Shown piece by piece: positions 1 to 6,903 of a stretch of DNA of 11,359 nucleotides; within the stretch, counting starts at the first letter, position 1; the number at the start of each line of letters is the position of its first letter. This DNA is from AP-15 sp035570935 (GTDB lineage Bacteria; Pseudomonadota; Alphaproteobacteria; ATCC43930; CGMCC-115725). The translations under genes were made by a program, and so were the position numbers. Where the stretch lies: the NCBI GenBank assembly GCA_035570935.1, contig DATMKU010000034.1, forward strand, positions 1-11,359. Reading direction: 5' to 3'. The notes below the pieces were generated by a model. It was not told where the DNA came from and did no database searches. It saw nothing but the letters and a program-made list of their open reading frames with translations.

Positions 1-223
1 GGTTGAGATAGCCATAGATGTAAAGCTTCAGCAGATCCGCGGGCGCATATGCCGGGCGGCCCGTCACCTTCGGCTCAACGCGACCAAATCCCGCCGCCGC
101 CAGGTCCAGCCCGTCAACAAAGGCATCAATGAACCGCACCGAGTTGTCCGAGCCAACATAGTCATCCACTGCTTCCGGCAAAAGCCGCAGCTGCGAGCGG
201 TCGTGACCCGTGATGTATGTCAT
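1..223 (-). CDS. IS1182-family transposase, N-terminal 74 residues (cut by window edge)
   Basis: The minus-strand reading frame starts with ATG at 223-221 and stays open to base 1. It begins MTYITGHDRSQLRLLPEAV and continues through DNSVRFIDAFVDGLDL to GRPAYAPADLLKLYIYGYLN. This is the typical opening of IS1182/IS5-like DDE transposases: a GxDRxQ..L.P..VDDYV start, then FIDAFVD and a GRPxYxPxxLLKLYIYGYLN segment ahead of the catalytic domain. The DDE residues lie outside the window, so I cannot tell whether the copy is intact. Family assignment is from recognition of these motifs. Confidence 0.85.
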   Translation of the reverse strand, partial: MTYITGHDRSQLRLLPEAVDDYVGSDNSVRFIDAFVDGLDLAAAGFGRVEPKVTGRPAYAPADLLKLYIYGYLN

Positions 224-301
224 GCCGGATTCTACCGCGTCCGTCGACGCGCTGGAATCCGCTCAGTCCCACTTTCCACACAGTCTGCAAGAATTATGCA
301 A
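1..301 (-). mobile_element. IS1182-type insertion sequence, 5' end (partial)
   Basis: The element enters from the left edge with its transposase reading leftwards. The roughly 80 bp to the right of the transposase start (224-301) have no coding potential and would be the leader and terminal repeat. The outer end is a guess near 300, because no target duplication or second terminus is visible here. Confidence 0.45.
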
Positions 302-447
302 CGTTGCCCCAAGCCTGGGGTCTCAACGGGTTAGGGTTTGCAAAAGGTATCACCGGAAGTGATCCTCGAACGACGCCGCAGGACGAGCAGGCCAAGGAAG
401 CGCTTGCCCCGTGGCGGATCGTCGGGCCGCTCGACTGATGGCCATCC

Positions 448-457
448 GATAGCTATC
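448..457. promoter_or_regulatory. Perfect 10-bp palindrome, candidate vapBC operator
   Basis: GATAGCTATC is a perfect palindrome ending 8 nt before the antitoxin ATG at 466. Antitoxins of this class usually repress their own operon by binding short palindromes that overlap the promoter or start region. The role is inferred from position. No good Shine-Dalgarno sequence is seen between the palindrome and the ATG. Confidence 0.4.
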
Positions 458-465
458 TTCTGCTG

Positions 466-717
466 ATGAGCACGCACAGTGTTGCCGAAGCCAAGAACCA
501 GTTGTCGAAGCTGATCGATCGCGCTCTCAAGGGCGAGGGCATCGTCATCACTCGCCGTGGCGAGCCGGTGGTCGAGTTGAAGCCGATGCGGCCGGTGCCG
601 CGCCCGATTACCGCCGCCGACATCGAATGGCTCCGGGCAAACCTAGTTGGGCGGAAGATGCCTGAGATTGATGCGGGTCAGCTCGTCAGCGACATGCGGG
701 ACGAAGGCGAAAAGTGA
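466..717 (+). CDS. vapB: VapB-type antitoxin, Phd/YefM fold
   Basis: An 83-residue protein of the Phd/YefM antitoxin superfamily. The N-terminal part, with SVAEAKNQLSKLIDRAL at residues 5-21 and GIVITRRGEPVVEL at 25-38, is the classic dimerising DNA-binding domain (EAK..LS.L.....GE...ITR.G.PV..L). The acidic C-terminal tail, about 47-83 with DIEWLRANL and SDMRDEGEK, would be the segment that folds onto and inhibits the toxin. It is followed by a PIN toxin whose GTG start overlaps its TGA stop by 4 nt (714-717), so the two are translationally coupled. In known systems the antitoxin alone or with toxin represses the operon. The length is normal for the family. Confidence 0.88.
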   Translation: MSTHSVAEAKNQLSKLIDRALKGEGIVITRRGEPVVELKPMRPVPRPITAADIEWLRANLVGRKMPEIDAGQLVSDMRDEGEK

Positions 718-1136
718 GCCTTTACCTCGACGCGAGTGTCCTTGTTGCCCTGTTTGTGATCGACCCGGCAAGCGCGCGCGCCGCTGCCTTTCTGGCATCC
801 CACCCTGCAATTATTCTCGTCAGCGATTTTGGCGCGGCGGAATTCTCGTCGGCGGTAGCCCGGCGGGTGCGGATGCGCGACCTCACCCGCGAGGATGCGC
901 TACTCGCGTTCGAGCATTTCGACGCCTGGACAACCCGGGCCGCAGGCCGACGGGAGATTACGACAGCCGATATCGGGGCGGCCGATCAAACTTTGCGGCG
1001 TCTGGATGTCAACCTTCGCACGCCTGACGCGCTGCACATCGCCATCGCCCAGCGGCTCGACGCAACGCTCGTCACGTTCGATCGAGGCATGGCGGCTGCC
1101 GCCCGCGCACTCGGCATGGCGGTAGCGACGCCCTGA
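714..1136 (+). CDS. vapC: VapC-type PIN-domain ribonuclease toxin
   Basis: A 140-residue PIN-domain protein starting at GTG 714. The four conserved acidic residues expected to bind Mg/Mn are all in place: Asp6 in LYLDASVLV, Glu43 in FGAAEFSSAV, Asp105 in RTPDALHIA and Asp123 in VTFDRGMAAAA. This makes an active RNase plausible. VapC toxins cleave RNA, often initiator tRNA or rRNA, when freed from the antitoxin. The target here cannot be read from sequence. It forms a standard bicistronic module with the Phd-type antitoxin just upstream. Length and domain order match chromosomal type II systems of alphaproteobacteria, and no truncation is seen. Confidence 0.9.
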   Translation: MSLYLDASVLVALFVIDPASARAAAFLASHPAIILVSDFGAAEFSSAVARRVRMRDLTREDALLAFEHFDAWTTRAAGRREITTADIGAADQTLRRLDVNLRTPDALHIAIAQRLDATLVTFDRGMAAAARALGMAVATP

Positions 1137-1208
1137 CGGGTTGTCGGCTGGGCGCGAAACCAGCATTGTTGCCCTGACAAATGCACCGTTCAGCGAGCAC
1201 CCGAGCCG

Positions 1209-2402
1209 ATGAGGATCGACCAAGCCGTCAACATCGAAGACCTGCACCGGATGGCGAAACGGCGGCTGCCGAAGATCGCTTTCGATTTTATCGAGGGCGG
1301 CCTCGAAGACGAGCGCGGGCTCGAACGCAATACCTCGGCCTTTCACAAACACCAGCTGTTGCCGCGCTATCTCGTGGACGTGTCGAAGCGCGACCAGACC
1401 GCGACCCTGTTCGGTCACACCTATGCGAGCCCGTTCGGCATCTCGCCGACCGGCGGCGCCGGTTTGTTTCGCCGCGGCGCCGATCTGATGTTGGCCGAGG
1501 CCGCGGCCAAGGCGAACATCCCGTACATCATGTCCGGCGCCAGCAACGATTCGATCGAAGCGGCGGCCAAGGTTGCGCCCGACCACGCCTGGTATCAGCT
1601 TTACGCGCCGCGCGACGCCGGGGTGCGCGAGGACATGATCCGCCGGGCCGCCGATGCCGGGATGGCCGCGCTGGTGCTGACCGTCGACGTGCCGGTCGGC
1701 TCGAAGCGCGAGCGCAACATCAGGAACGGCTTCGCCAATATTCGCGGCGGGCTGTTACAGGCGCTGAGCCTCAGGCCGTCGATCCTCGCCGAGGCGCTGA
1801 CCCATCCGCTTTGGATCGTCGAATATTTCCGCCATGGCGGCGGCACGCCGATGATGCAAAACTGGCAGCCCTACGCGCCAAGCGGCGCCGACTCCGAACA
1901 GGTCTACAATTTCGCGCGCTCATTGCAGCCCTACAACGCCCAGACTTGGCGCGACCTCGAGCGCTATCGCCAGCTGTTTCCGCGCAACCTCGTCGTCAAG
2001 GGGATCATGAGCCCCGCCGACGCGTTGCGCGCCGCTGAGATCGGGTGCGACGGCATCATCGTCTCGAACCATGGAGGCCGCCAGCTCGACCAGGCCCCGG
2101 GCTCCCTCGACGTGTTGCCGGCGATCAAGGAGGCGGTCGGCGACAGGCTGACGGTCATGCTCGACAGCGGGGTGCGGCGCGGCGCCGACATTCTGATCGC
2201 GCTCTGCCTCGGCGCCGATTTCTGCTTTATGGGGCGGCCGACCTTATACGGCGCCGCCGCGGGCGGCATTCCGGGGGTCAACCGGGCAGTCTCGATCCTG
2301 CGCGAGGAAATCGACCTCGTCATGGGCCAGATCGGCTGCCCGAGCCTCGGGGAGCTCGGTCCCGACTTTCTGTGGCGCGACGATTGGCAACGCAACGAAT
2401 GA
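1209..2402 (+). CDS. FMN-dependent alpha-hydroxy acid dehydrogenase/oxidase (lactate/mandelate/glycolate oxidase family)
   Basis: A full-length 397-residue member of the FMN-dependent alpha-hydroxy acid dehydrogenase family, which oxidises 2-hydroxy acids to 2-keto acids. Visible landmarks in a TIM-barrel order: N-terminal IAFDFIEGGLEDE, FGISPTGGAGLFRRGAD, WYQLYAP, LVLTVDVPVGSKRERNIRNG, VVKGI with Lys264, the signature SNHGGRQLD at 286-294 with catalytic His288 and substrate-binding Arg291, then the FMN-phosphate region LDSGVRRGADI and FCFMGRPTLYG. In glycolate oxidase a Tyr sits in the first active-site segment; here the motif reads FDF, closer to the LldD/mandelate dehydrogenase branch. The substrate is not determinable. 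ATG 1209 is chosen because the family alignment starts there; the Shine-Dalgarno is weak. The gene stands alone, 72 bp after vapC, and is intact. Confidence 0.93.
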   Translation: MRIDQAVNIEDLHRMAKRRLPKIAFDFIEGGLEDERGLERNTSAFHKHQLLPRYLVDVSKRDQTATLFGHTYASPFGISPTGGAGLFRRGADLMLAEAAAKANIPYIMSGASNDSIEAAAKVAPDHAWYQLYAPRDAGVREDMIRRAADAGMAALVLTVDVPVGSKRERNIRNGFANIRGGLLQALSLRPSILAEALTHPLWIVEYFRHGGGTPMMQNWQPYAPSGADSEQVYNFARSLQPYNAQTWRDLERYRQLFPRNLVVKGIMSPADALRAAEIGCDGIIVSNHGGRQLDQAPGSLDVLPAIKEAVGDRLTVMLDSGVRRGADILIALCLGADFCFMGRPTLYGAAAGGIPGVNRAVSILREEIDLVMGQIGCPSLGELGPDFLWRDDWQRNE

Positions 2403-2414
2403 TGGCATCATGAA

Positions 2415-2510
2415 GCCGCCCGTTTCGCCTTGGCGGGGCTTGGCCCGGCCATCCACGCCTTCGAGCGCCCGAACCAAGACGTGGATGCGCGGAACAAGTC
2501 CGCGCAAGAC
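2415..2510. repeat. Dispersed intergenic palindromic repeat (MRGLVPRIHV type)
   Basis: The region contains perfect 8-bp arms CATCCACG (2450-2457) and CGTGGATG (2480-2487), flanked by GGCTTGGCCCGGC and GCGCGGAACAAGTCCGCG. Read on the minus strand it gives the familiar spurious peptide MRGLVPRIHV...VDGRAKP. From general knowledge this peptide marks a very abundant extragenic palindromic repeat in Bradyrhizobium and related alphaproteobacteria. It sits directly downstream of the hydroxy-acid dehydrogenase. It is not a protein gene. Confidence 0.75.
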
Positions 2511-2590
2511 GAACTGGTGTAGTGTCTCTAAAATAAGCTAACAATATTGGTCGATTTGAGTATCATGGGCGGGCCGGATAGGGGACAGTC

Positions 2591-2983
2591 ACGGCTCGTC
2601 AAAAGATCGCATTGCAGCCGGAGGAGGCCGCCGAGCTGAACCGCCGGGCCCATGCGCCGACGGCGTCGGCGCGCGACCGCCAACGGGCCGAGATCATCCT
2701 GCTGGGCGCGCAGGGTCTGACGCAACAGTGCATCGCCGGGCAGATCGGGAATATCGCGGCTGGCGGTGAACCGCTGGGTTGGGCGCTTTGCGGGGGCCCG
2801 GTTGGCAGGGCTGGGCGATCGTGCCGGCCGCGGGCGCAAACCGTGGCTGCCGGAGGCTGCGGTGCAGCAAGTGATGGAGCAAGCGGTGACCGCGCCGTCT
2901 CATCTGGGTCGGTGGAGTTGCCGCACAATGGCCCGTGCGGCGGCCAGCGTGCAACGGCTGTGGGCGGCCAACGACATCAAGCG
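2591..2983 (+). pseudogene. IS630-family transposase, N-terminal remnant, start lost and frameshifted
   Basis: The reading ARQKIALQPEEAAELNRRA, ASARDRQRAEIILLGAQGLTQQCIAGQIG, then in another frame ISRLAVNRWVGRF, LAGLGDRAGRGRKPWLPEAAVQQ, HLGRWSCRTMARAA, ASVQRLWAANDIK is the helix-turn-helix half of an IS630-type transposase. There are several lesions. The codon where ATG is expected is ACG (2591-2593), and an in-frame TAG lies at 2579. One extra G in the GGG near 2747-2749 shifts the frame. A few residues appear missing before ASVQR. Similarity stops after NDIK at about 2982, where IS256-type sequence begins, so the catalytic DDE half is absent. The copy is dead. Confidence 0.8.
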
Positions 2984-3840
2984 AGGGTGTCGGGTATTTT
3001 GTGTAAGCTGGAGCTGTGAGACACTCTATGTAGTAGAGGGGATCACGGATAATGGCACAAGCGATCAGGGACGAGCTAATCGAGGAGCGGCTGCAAGGCT
3101 ACCGTTCGCCGCAGGATTTGCTGGGCGAGGAAGGGCTGTTCAAGGAGCTGAAGAAGCGCCTGCTGGAGCGCGCCCTGGGCGTCGAACTGACGGAGCATCT
3201 GGGCTACGAGAAAGGTGACCCGGCCGGGCGCGGCATCGGCAACAGCCGCAACGGCTATTCGAGCAAGACCGTGATCGGCGATGACGGCGCGATCGAGATC
3301 GCGGTGCCGCGCGACCGTCAGGGAAGCTTCGAGCCGCAGCTGGTTGGCAAGGGACAGACCCGGCGGGACGGTTGCGACGATCGTATCATCAGTCTCTATG
3401 CCCGCGGCCTGTCGGTTCGTGAGATCCAGGGGCATCTCTTGGAGCTTTATGGCGTTGAGGTTTCCCCCGATCTGGTCAGCCGGTTCACCGACACTGTGCT
3501 CGGGGAGGTTCGAGAATGGCAGAACCGGCCGCTAGATCCGATCTATCCGGTGATTTTCTTCGACGCGCTGCGGGTCAAGATTCGCGGCCAGCGCTTGGTG
3601 CGCAACACGGCTGTCTACGTCGCGCTCGCCCTCAACAAGTGAGGGCGAGAAGGAGGTCCTGGGGCTGTGGATCGAGCAAACCGAAGGCGCCAAGTTCTGG
3701 CTCAAGGTGATGAACGAACTCAAGACCCGCGGCGTGGGCAACGTCCTGATCGCCGTGGTCGACGGGCTGAAGGGATTTCCCGAGGCGATCGGCACGGTCT
3801 TCCTGCTGACCACGGTGCAGACTTGCATCATCGCTCTGAT
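2984..3840 (+). mobile_element. IS256-family element, left part, inserted in the IS630 remnant
   Basis: The IS630 homology ends abruptly at about 2982 and is followed by GGGTGTCGGGTATTTTGTGT, an IS256-like terminus with a TTTTGTGTAA core. A leader of about 68 bp then runs to the transposase ATG at 3052, with a GAGGGG ribosome-binding site at 3036-3041. The right end is missing: homology to the transposase is lost at about 3835-3843. The exact terminus and any target duplication cannot be confirmed from one end. Confidence 0.65.
3052..3840 (+). pseudogene. IS256-family (mutator-like) transposase, frameshifted and truncated
   Basis: The first 196 codons read as a clean IS256 transposase N-terminus: LLGEEGLFKELKKRLLERAL, ELTEHLGYEKGDP, NSRNGYSSKTV, IEIAVPRDRQGSFEPQLV, DDRIISLYARGLSVREIQGHL and the first catalytic Asp171 in VIFFDALRVKIR. 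A TGA at 3640-3642 then ends the frame. Homology resumes at once one frame over, from 3641: EGEKEVLGLWIEQTEGAKFWL, ELKTRGV and the second catalytic Asp in VVDGLKGFPEAI, up to VQTCI. One extra A in AACAAGTGAG explains the shift. After about 3840 the rest, including the catalytic Glu, is replaced by unrelated DNA. No transposition activity is expected. Confidence 0.85.
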
Positions 3841-4119
3841 CGGTGACCCGAGGCAGGCATGGCTTGCGCGTCGTTTGGAGAATGGGCCTGCCGTCTCGGA
3901 GCTTTGCCGCCGATGCGCATGACTGCATCATGGTCGAGGTCCACGCGGACCTCCCGAATACAAGTGTGTAGCGCGATCTTTCGCGCCTGATGGCGAGCTC
4001 CCCTCGGATCGTCCGGCACTGAGCTTTGGCCAACACCGAGACCCGACAGCGGGAGAAAACCCAGGGTGCGCGTCATCAGGCTTGACAACCAACGCCCATA
4101 CAAGCCTACCCCGGCGCAG
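3841..4119. other. Unassigned DNA between two transposase fragments
   Basis: About 280 bp with no recognisable product in any frame. It contains a strong hairpin, GAGGTCC (3936-3942) and GGACCTC (3947-3953) with loop ACGC. It lies between the broken right side of the IS256-type element and the broken inner end of a reverse-strand IS630 fragment. It is therefore probably a remnant of a further mobile element or a deletion scar. I could not identify its family. Confidence 0.5.
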
Positions 4120-4367
4120 GCCAGGGTCAGGTCCGGCTTCTCGGCGATCCGCGCCCACAACCACGCGCGCTCGCCCGTCAGCCGGAGCGGCCGCCAGCCC
4201 TCCATCGGTTTGGCCGCCGCGCTGCCGCTCGCCCACCAGCCCTGCGACCACTTCACCACACTAGCCGCGCTCACGCCGAACAGCGCCGCCGTCGCCCGGC
4301 AGGTGCGGCCGCTCGCCACCGACCCAACCACACGTTCCCGCAAATCCTGCGAATAGGGTCTTGCCAT
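4120..4367 (-). pseudogene. Second IS630-family transposase, 5' fragment
   Basis: From ATG at 4367 the minus strand reads MARPYSQDLRERV, RATAALFGVSAASVVKW, SAAAKPMEGWRPL, AWLWARIAEKPDLTL. This is the helix-turn-helix start of the IS630 group whose members begin MARPYSxDLRERV..AV..G and continue with a KPMGG motif. It belongs to a different IS630 branch from the copy at 2591. Homology stops after PDLTL near 4120; the frame then runs on through unrelated residues, so about three quarters of the transposase, with all DDE residues, is missing. The frame also extends 13 codons upstream through a hairpin, but the family start is at 4367. Confidence 0.8.
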
Positions 4368-4369
4368 CC

Positions 4370-4397
4370 GATGCTGGCCCCCAGCCCAACCAGCATC
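4370..4397. repeat. 8-bp perfect stem-loop at the outer side of the IS630 fragment
   Basis: GATGCTGG (4370-4377) and CCAGCATC (4390-4397) are perfect inverted arms around a 12-nt loop. They sit immediately upstream of the transposase start on the minus strand. This is likely part of the element's subterminal structure or a hairpin sequestering the start region. Confidence 0.5.
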
Positions 4398-4492
4398 TTG
4401 GTTCACAAAATTCAGCGCCTCTGAATATCTTTTTGATTCAGGCTCTTAGGATCATGCTTCTAGAAGGCCTCCGGGCGTAGTCATGGGTCCCT

Positions 4493-5746
4493 TCAAGTTC
4501 GGTCGGCGGCGGGCGCAGGCGCGGGCGCGCCCGGCAAGACCGGCCACTCCTCCGCAACGGCCACCGCCAGCGGTTGCGCGCACCGCACGGCGAAAACTGC
4601 AGCAGCCAGCCCGAGCGCGACAAAGCCGCCGTACAGCGCGATCATGCCGAACGCGTTCCGGTACGGCAGCAAGGCGACGACGAAGCTGCCGAGAGCGGCG
4701 GCGGCCATCTGCAGAAAGCCCATCAGCCCCGCCGCGGTGCCGGCGAGCCGCGGCTGGATGCTGAGCGCCGCCGCCATGACCGCGGGCCCGCTCATGCCGT
4801 CGCCGATTTCGGCCAGCGCGATCGGCACGAACAAGAGCCAGACGCTGAGCGGGGCCGAGCCTGCCCACAGCGCAATCGCGAGCGCGGCGGCAAAGGCGAG
4901 TGCCCGGCCGGCGAGCAGCAGCTGTAAGCTGCCGAAGCGTGGCACGAACCGTGCCGCCGCGGCATTGCCGAGCATGTAGGTCGCCATCGGCAGTAGGATC
5001 ATCAGCCCGTAGGTGCTCGGCGGCCGGCGCAGCGCTTCCGCCAGGATGTGCGGCGCGCTGGCGATGAACGTAAACCACGAGGCGCTGGTGCAGGCGCCGC
5101 ACACCGCAAAGCCGACAAAGGCGGGCGAGCGCAGCAGCGCCAGGTTGGCCGCCGCCATGCCGGCGACATCGAGCCGGGCCCGCTGCCGGTTGGTCTCGCC
5201 GAGCCGGATGATGGTCGCGACAAGAACGAGGCCGCCCAGCCCGCCGAGCACCGCAAAGACCGCCCGCCAGCCAAACCATTCGGTGAGGTAGGCGCCGATT
5301 GCCGGCGAGATCGCCGGGGCCAGCGTCATCGCCATCATGACGAGCGCCAATCCGCGCGCCGCCGCCTCGCGCTCATAGACGTCGCGGATCATCGCGCGGC
5401 TCAGCACGATGCCGGCGCAGGCGCCGAGCGCCTGCACGACGCGTCCCGCGATCAGCGCCGGCAACGACCATGCGGCGCCGCACAGCGCCGTGCCGAGAAG
5501 AAATGCCGCGAGACCGGCGAGCAAAACCGGACGCCGCCCGAAGCGGTCGGAAACCGGGCCGTAGACAAGCTGCCCGGCGGCAATCCCGGCGAGATAGAGG
5601 CTCACGACGAGCTGCACATGCGCCGGCGTGTCGGTGAATACCGCGACCAGCAGCGGCAAGGCCGGCACGACCATATGCAAGCCGCAGAACGCGAGCGCGG
5701 TTATCGCCGACAGCAGCGCCAGCGACGGTGCCGGTCGGCCGCTCAT
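4493..5746 (-). CDS. MFS multidrug efflux transporter, Bcr/CflA type
   Basis: A 417-residue inner-membrane protein with about 12 hydrophobic segments, the expected size for the drug:H+ antiporter-1 (12 TM) branch. MFS motif A, GPVSDRFGRRPVLL, lies at residues 63-76 in the loop after TM2. The Bcr/CflA-type segment RVVQALGACAGIVLSRAMIRDVY lies at 102-124. A second-half loop contains DGMSGPAVMAAAL. Such proteins export chloramphenicol, bicyclomycin or other amphiphiles; the substrate here is unknown. The C-terminal tail is Pro/Ala rich and cytoplasmic. Its ATG overlaps the TGA of the upstream acetyltransferase by 4 nt, so the two are cotranscribed and translationally coupled. The gene looks intact and ends about 50 bp from the IS630 debris. 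Confidence 0.9.
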   Translation of the reverse strand: MSGRPAPSLALLSAITALAFCGLHMVVPALPLLVAVFTDTPAHVQLVVSLYLAGIAAGQLVYGPVSDRFGRRPVLLAGLAAFLLGTALCGAAWSLPALIAGRVVQALGACAGIVLSRAMIRDVYEREAAARGLALVMMAMTLAPAISPAIGAYLTEWFGWRAVFAVLGGLGGLVLVATIIRLGETNRQRARLDVAGMAAANLALLRSPAFVGFAVCGACTSASWFTFIASAPHILAEALRRPPSTYGLMILLPMATYMLGNAAAARFVPRFGSLQLLLAGRALAFAAALAIALWAGSAPLSVWLLFVPIALAEIGDGMSGPAVMAAALSIQPRLAGTAAGLMGFLQMAAAALGSFVVALLPYRNAFGMIALYGGFVALGLAAAVFAVRCAQPLAVAVAEEWPVLPGAPAPAPAADRT

Positions 5747-6465
5747 CCGGCGCCGGATCGGAGATCCGCCAGCCGCCGGCGCTGGCTGCCGTCGGCCGCG
5801 AAATTACCCGGGTCGAGCCAGCGCTCGAAGGCGGCGCGCAGCGCCGGCCAGTCGCGGTCGATGACCGAGAACCGGGCGGTGTCGCGGTTGTACCCGCGGG
5901 TGATCATCGCCTGGCGGAACAGGCCCTCATACCGAAAGCCGAGCCGGACCGCGGCGGCGCGCGACGGCAGGTTCAACGAATCGCATTTCCATTCGTAGCG
6001 CCGGTAGCCGAGTTCGTCGAACACTCGGCGCATCATGAGATACATCGCCTCGGTCGCCGCAGGCCGGCGCTGCAGCCGCGGGCTGAACACGAGGCCGCCG
6101 ATCTCGATCGTGCCCATCGCCGGCACGCAGTTCTGATAGACCGCGACGCCGACCGCCTGGCCCTGTGCATTGTCGCGGATCGCGTGATAGAACCGGTCGC
6201 GATTGCCGCACGCGGTGTCGAGCCAGGCGCGGTATTCTGGAAGCGTCGTGAACGGACCGAAATTGTAATAGGTCCAGGCCACCCCCTCGCGGTCCTCGGA
6301 ATTGGCGTCGAACAGTTCGGCGGCATGGCGGTCTGGGTCGAGCGGCGCGACCGTGGCGAAGGCGCCGGGCATCGCGGTTCTCGGCGGGCGCGGCCGCGGC
6401 GACCAGCCCTCGATCGGCCAACCGACCGGCTGGCCCCGCTCATTGCGTTGCGGTTCGTGTTCCAT
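5743..6465 (-). CDS. GNAT-family N-acetyltransferase, RimJ/RimL type
   Basis: A 240-residue GNAT protein transferring an acetyl group from acetyl-CoA to an amine or N-terminus. The fold is seen in AWTYYNFGPFTTLPEYRAWL (63-82), the central strand GTIEIGGLVFSPRLQRRPAATEA (118-140), whose Q/RxxxxA part is the acetyl-CoA pyrophosphate loop, and the RimJ-like motif DSLNLPSRAAAVRLGFRYEG (162-181). The start at ATG 6465 is preferred because homology begins soon after. An in-frame ATG at 6540 would add 25 residues, and neither has a strong ribosome-binding site. It overlaps the efflux transporter gene, suggesting a two-gene detoxification or resistance operon. That pairing is an inference, not proof of a shared substrate. 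Confidence 0.88.
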   Translation of the reverse strand: MEHEPQRNERGQPVGWPIEGWSPRPRPPRTAMPGAFATVAPLDPDRHAAELFDANSEDREGVAWTYYNFGPFTTLPEYRAWLDTACGNRDRFYHAIRDNAQGQAVGVAVYQNCVPAMGTIEIGGLVFSPRLQRRPAATEAMYLMMRRVFDELGYRRYEWKCDSLNLPSRAAAVRLGFRYEGLFRQAMITRGYNRDTARFSVIDRDWPALRAAFERWLDPGNFAADGSQRRRLADLRSGAG

Positions 6466-6877
6466 GACGCCGCAAGGCCAGCACACGCGTTCGGCGGCGT
6501 CAACACGCTCGCCGGTTGAAGTCGAGCGGGCAGAGGGCATGGCGTCGGGTGTCAGATAAACAACGGGAAGAGCGAACGAGCTTGGAACAGCCCCTGCTCA
6601 TGAGTGCCCCTAAAACGTCTCGGGTAATTATAGATGCTCACCTATTTTGGGACATGTTCTGTGGACAGGAAATCAGGTCCCAAGGCCATGGCTTACCCAG
6701 GGGCGACGCATGAAATTCATGATGCTATGCGGAGGATCGCGAGATTCCGGCCAGGAGCTGGAACATGTAATCGGCATTCCGGGCAGCCCTTCTTAGATAG
6801 GGCTTACTTTACTTACCGGCTTCTAGAATGTAGGCACTCCGCAGGCTCTACGCCGCTTAGTATCCCTCTGCGATCTT
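6466..6877. other. Intergenic region with palindromes, no gene seen
   Basis: About 410 bp of lower GC than its surroundings, with no convincing coding frame. It should hold the promoter of the minus-strand acetyltransferase operon. Two structured sites stand out: TTGGGAC (6647-6653) paired with GTCCCAA (6677-6683), and the perfect 13-bp dyad CATGAAATTCATG (6709-6721). The lower GC and AT-rich stretches suggest non-native or degraded DNA. Confidence 0.5.
6709..6721. repeat. 13-bp perfect palindrome CATGAAATTCATG
   Basis: Two 6-bp arms, CATGAA and TTCATG, are symmetric about A6715. The site lies about 245 bp upstream of the acetyltransferase start and could be a protein-binding site or an element end. 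The sequence gives no further support for either. Confidence 0.35.
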
Positions 6878-6903
6878 AAAAAATCCCCAGCGGACAGGGG
6901 ATT
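6878..6903 (-). terminator. Intrinsic terminator-like hairpin with T run
   Basis: On the minus strand AATCCCC and GGGGATT form a perfect 7-bp stem around an 8-nt loop, and the stem runs into TTTTTT. This fits a rho-independent terminator for transcription coming from the right. No intact minus-strand gene now precedes it. It may have served a tRNA gene or the CaiB-like gene whose remnants lie to its right. Confidence 0.5.

Noticed and set aside
217..438. Open 73-codon frame between the IS1182 start and vapB
   Set aside because: It begins inside the transposase leader, has no recognisable motif and no ribosome-binding site.
900..1586. Long minus-strand frame across vapC and the hydroxy-acid dehydrogenase start
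   Set aside because: It is antisense to two clearly real genes with conserved active sites and has low-complexity Arg-rich composition typical of GC-rich shadow frames.
2244..2507. Minus-strand small protein starting MRGLVPRIHV
   Set aside because: This is the familiar translation of an intergenic palindromic repeat, then runs antisense into the dehydrogenase gene.
4457..4466. CTTCTAGAAG palindrome, partly repeated near 6821
   Set aside because: Only about 10 bp are shared and the flanks differ, so this is compatible with chance.
5048..5998. 316-codon plus-strand frame across the efflux and acetyltransferase genes
   Set aside because: An Arg/Ala/Gly-rich antisense shadow of two real overlapping minus-strand genes.
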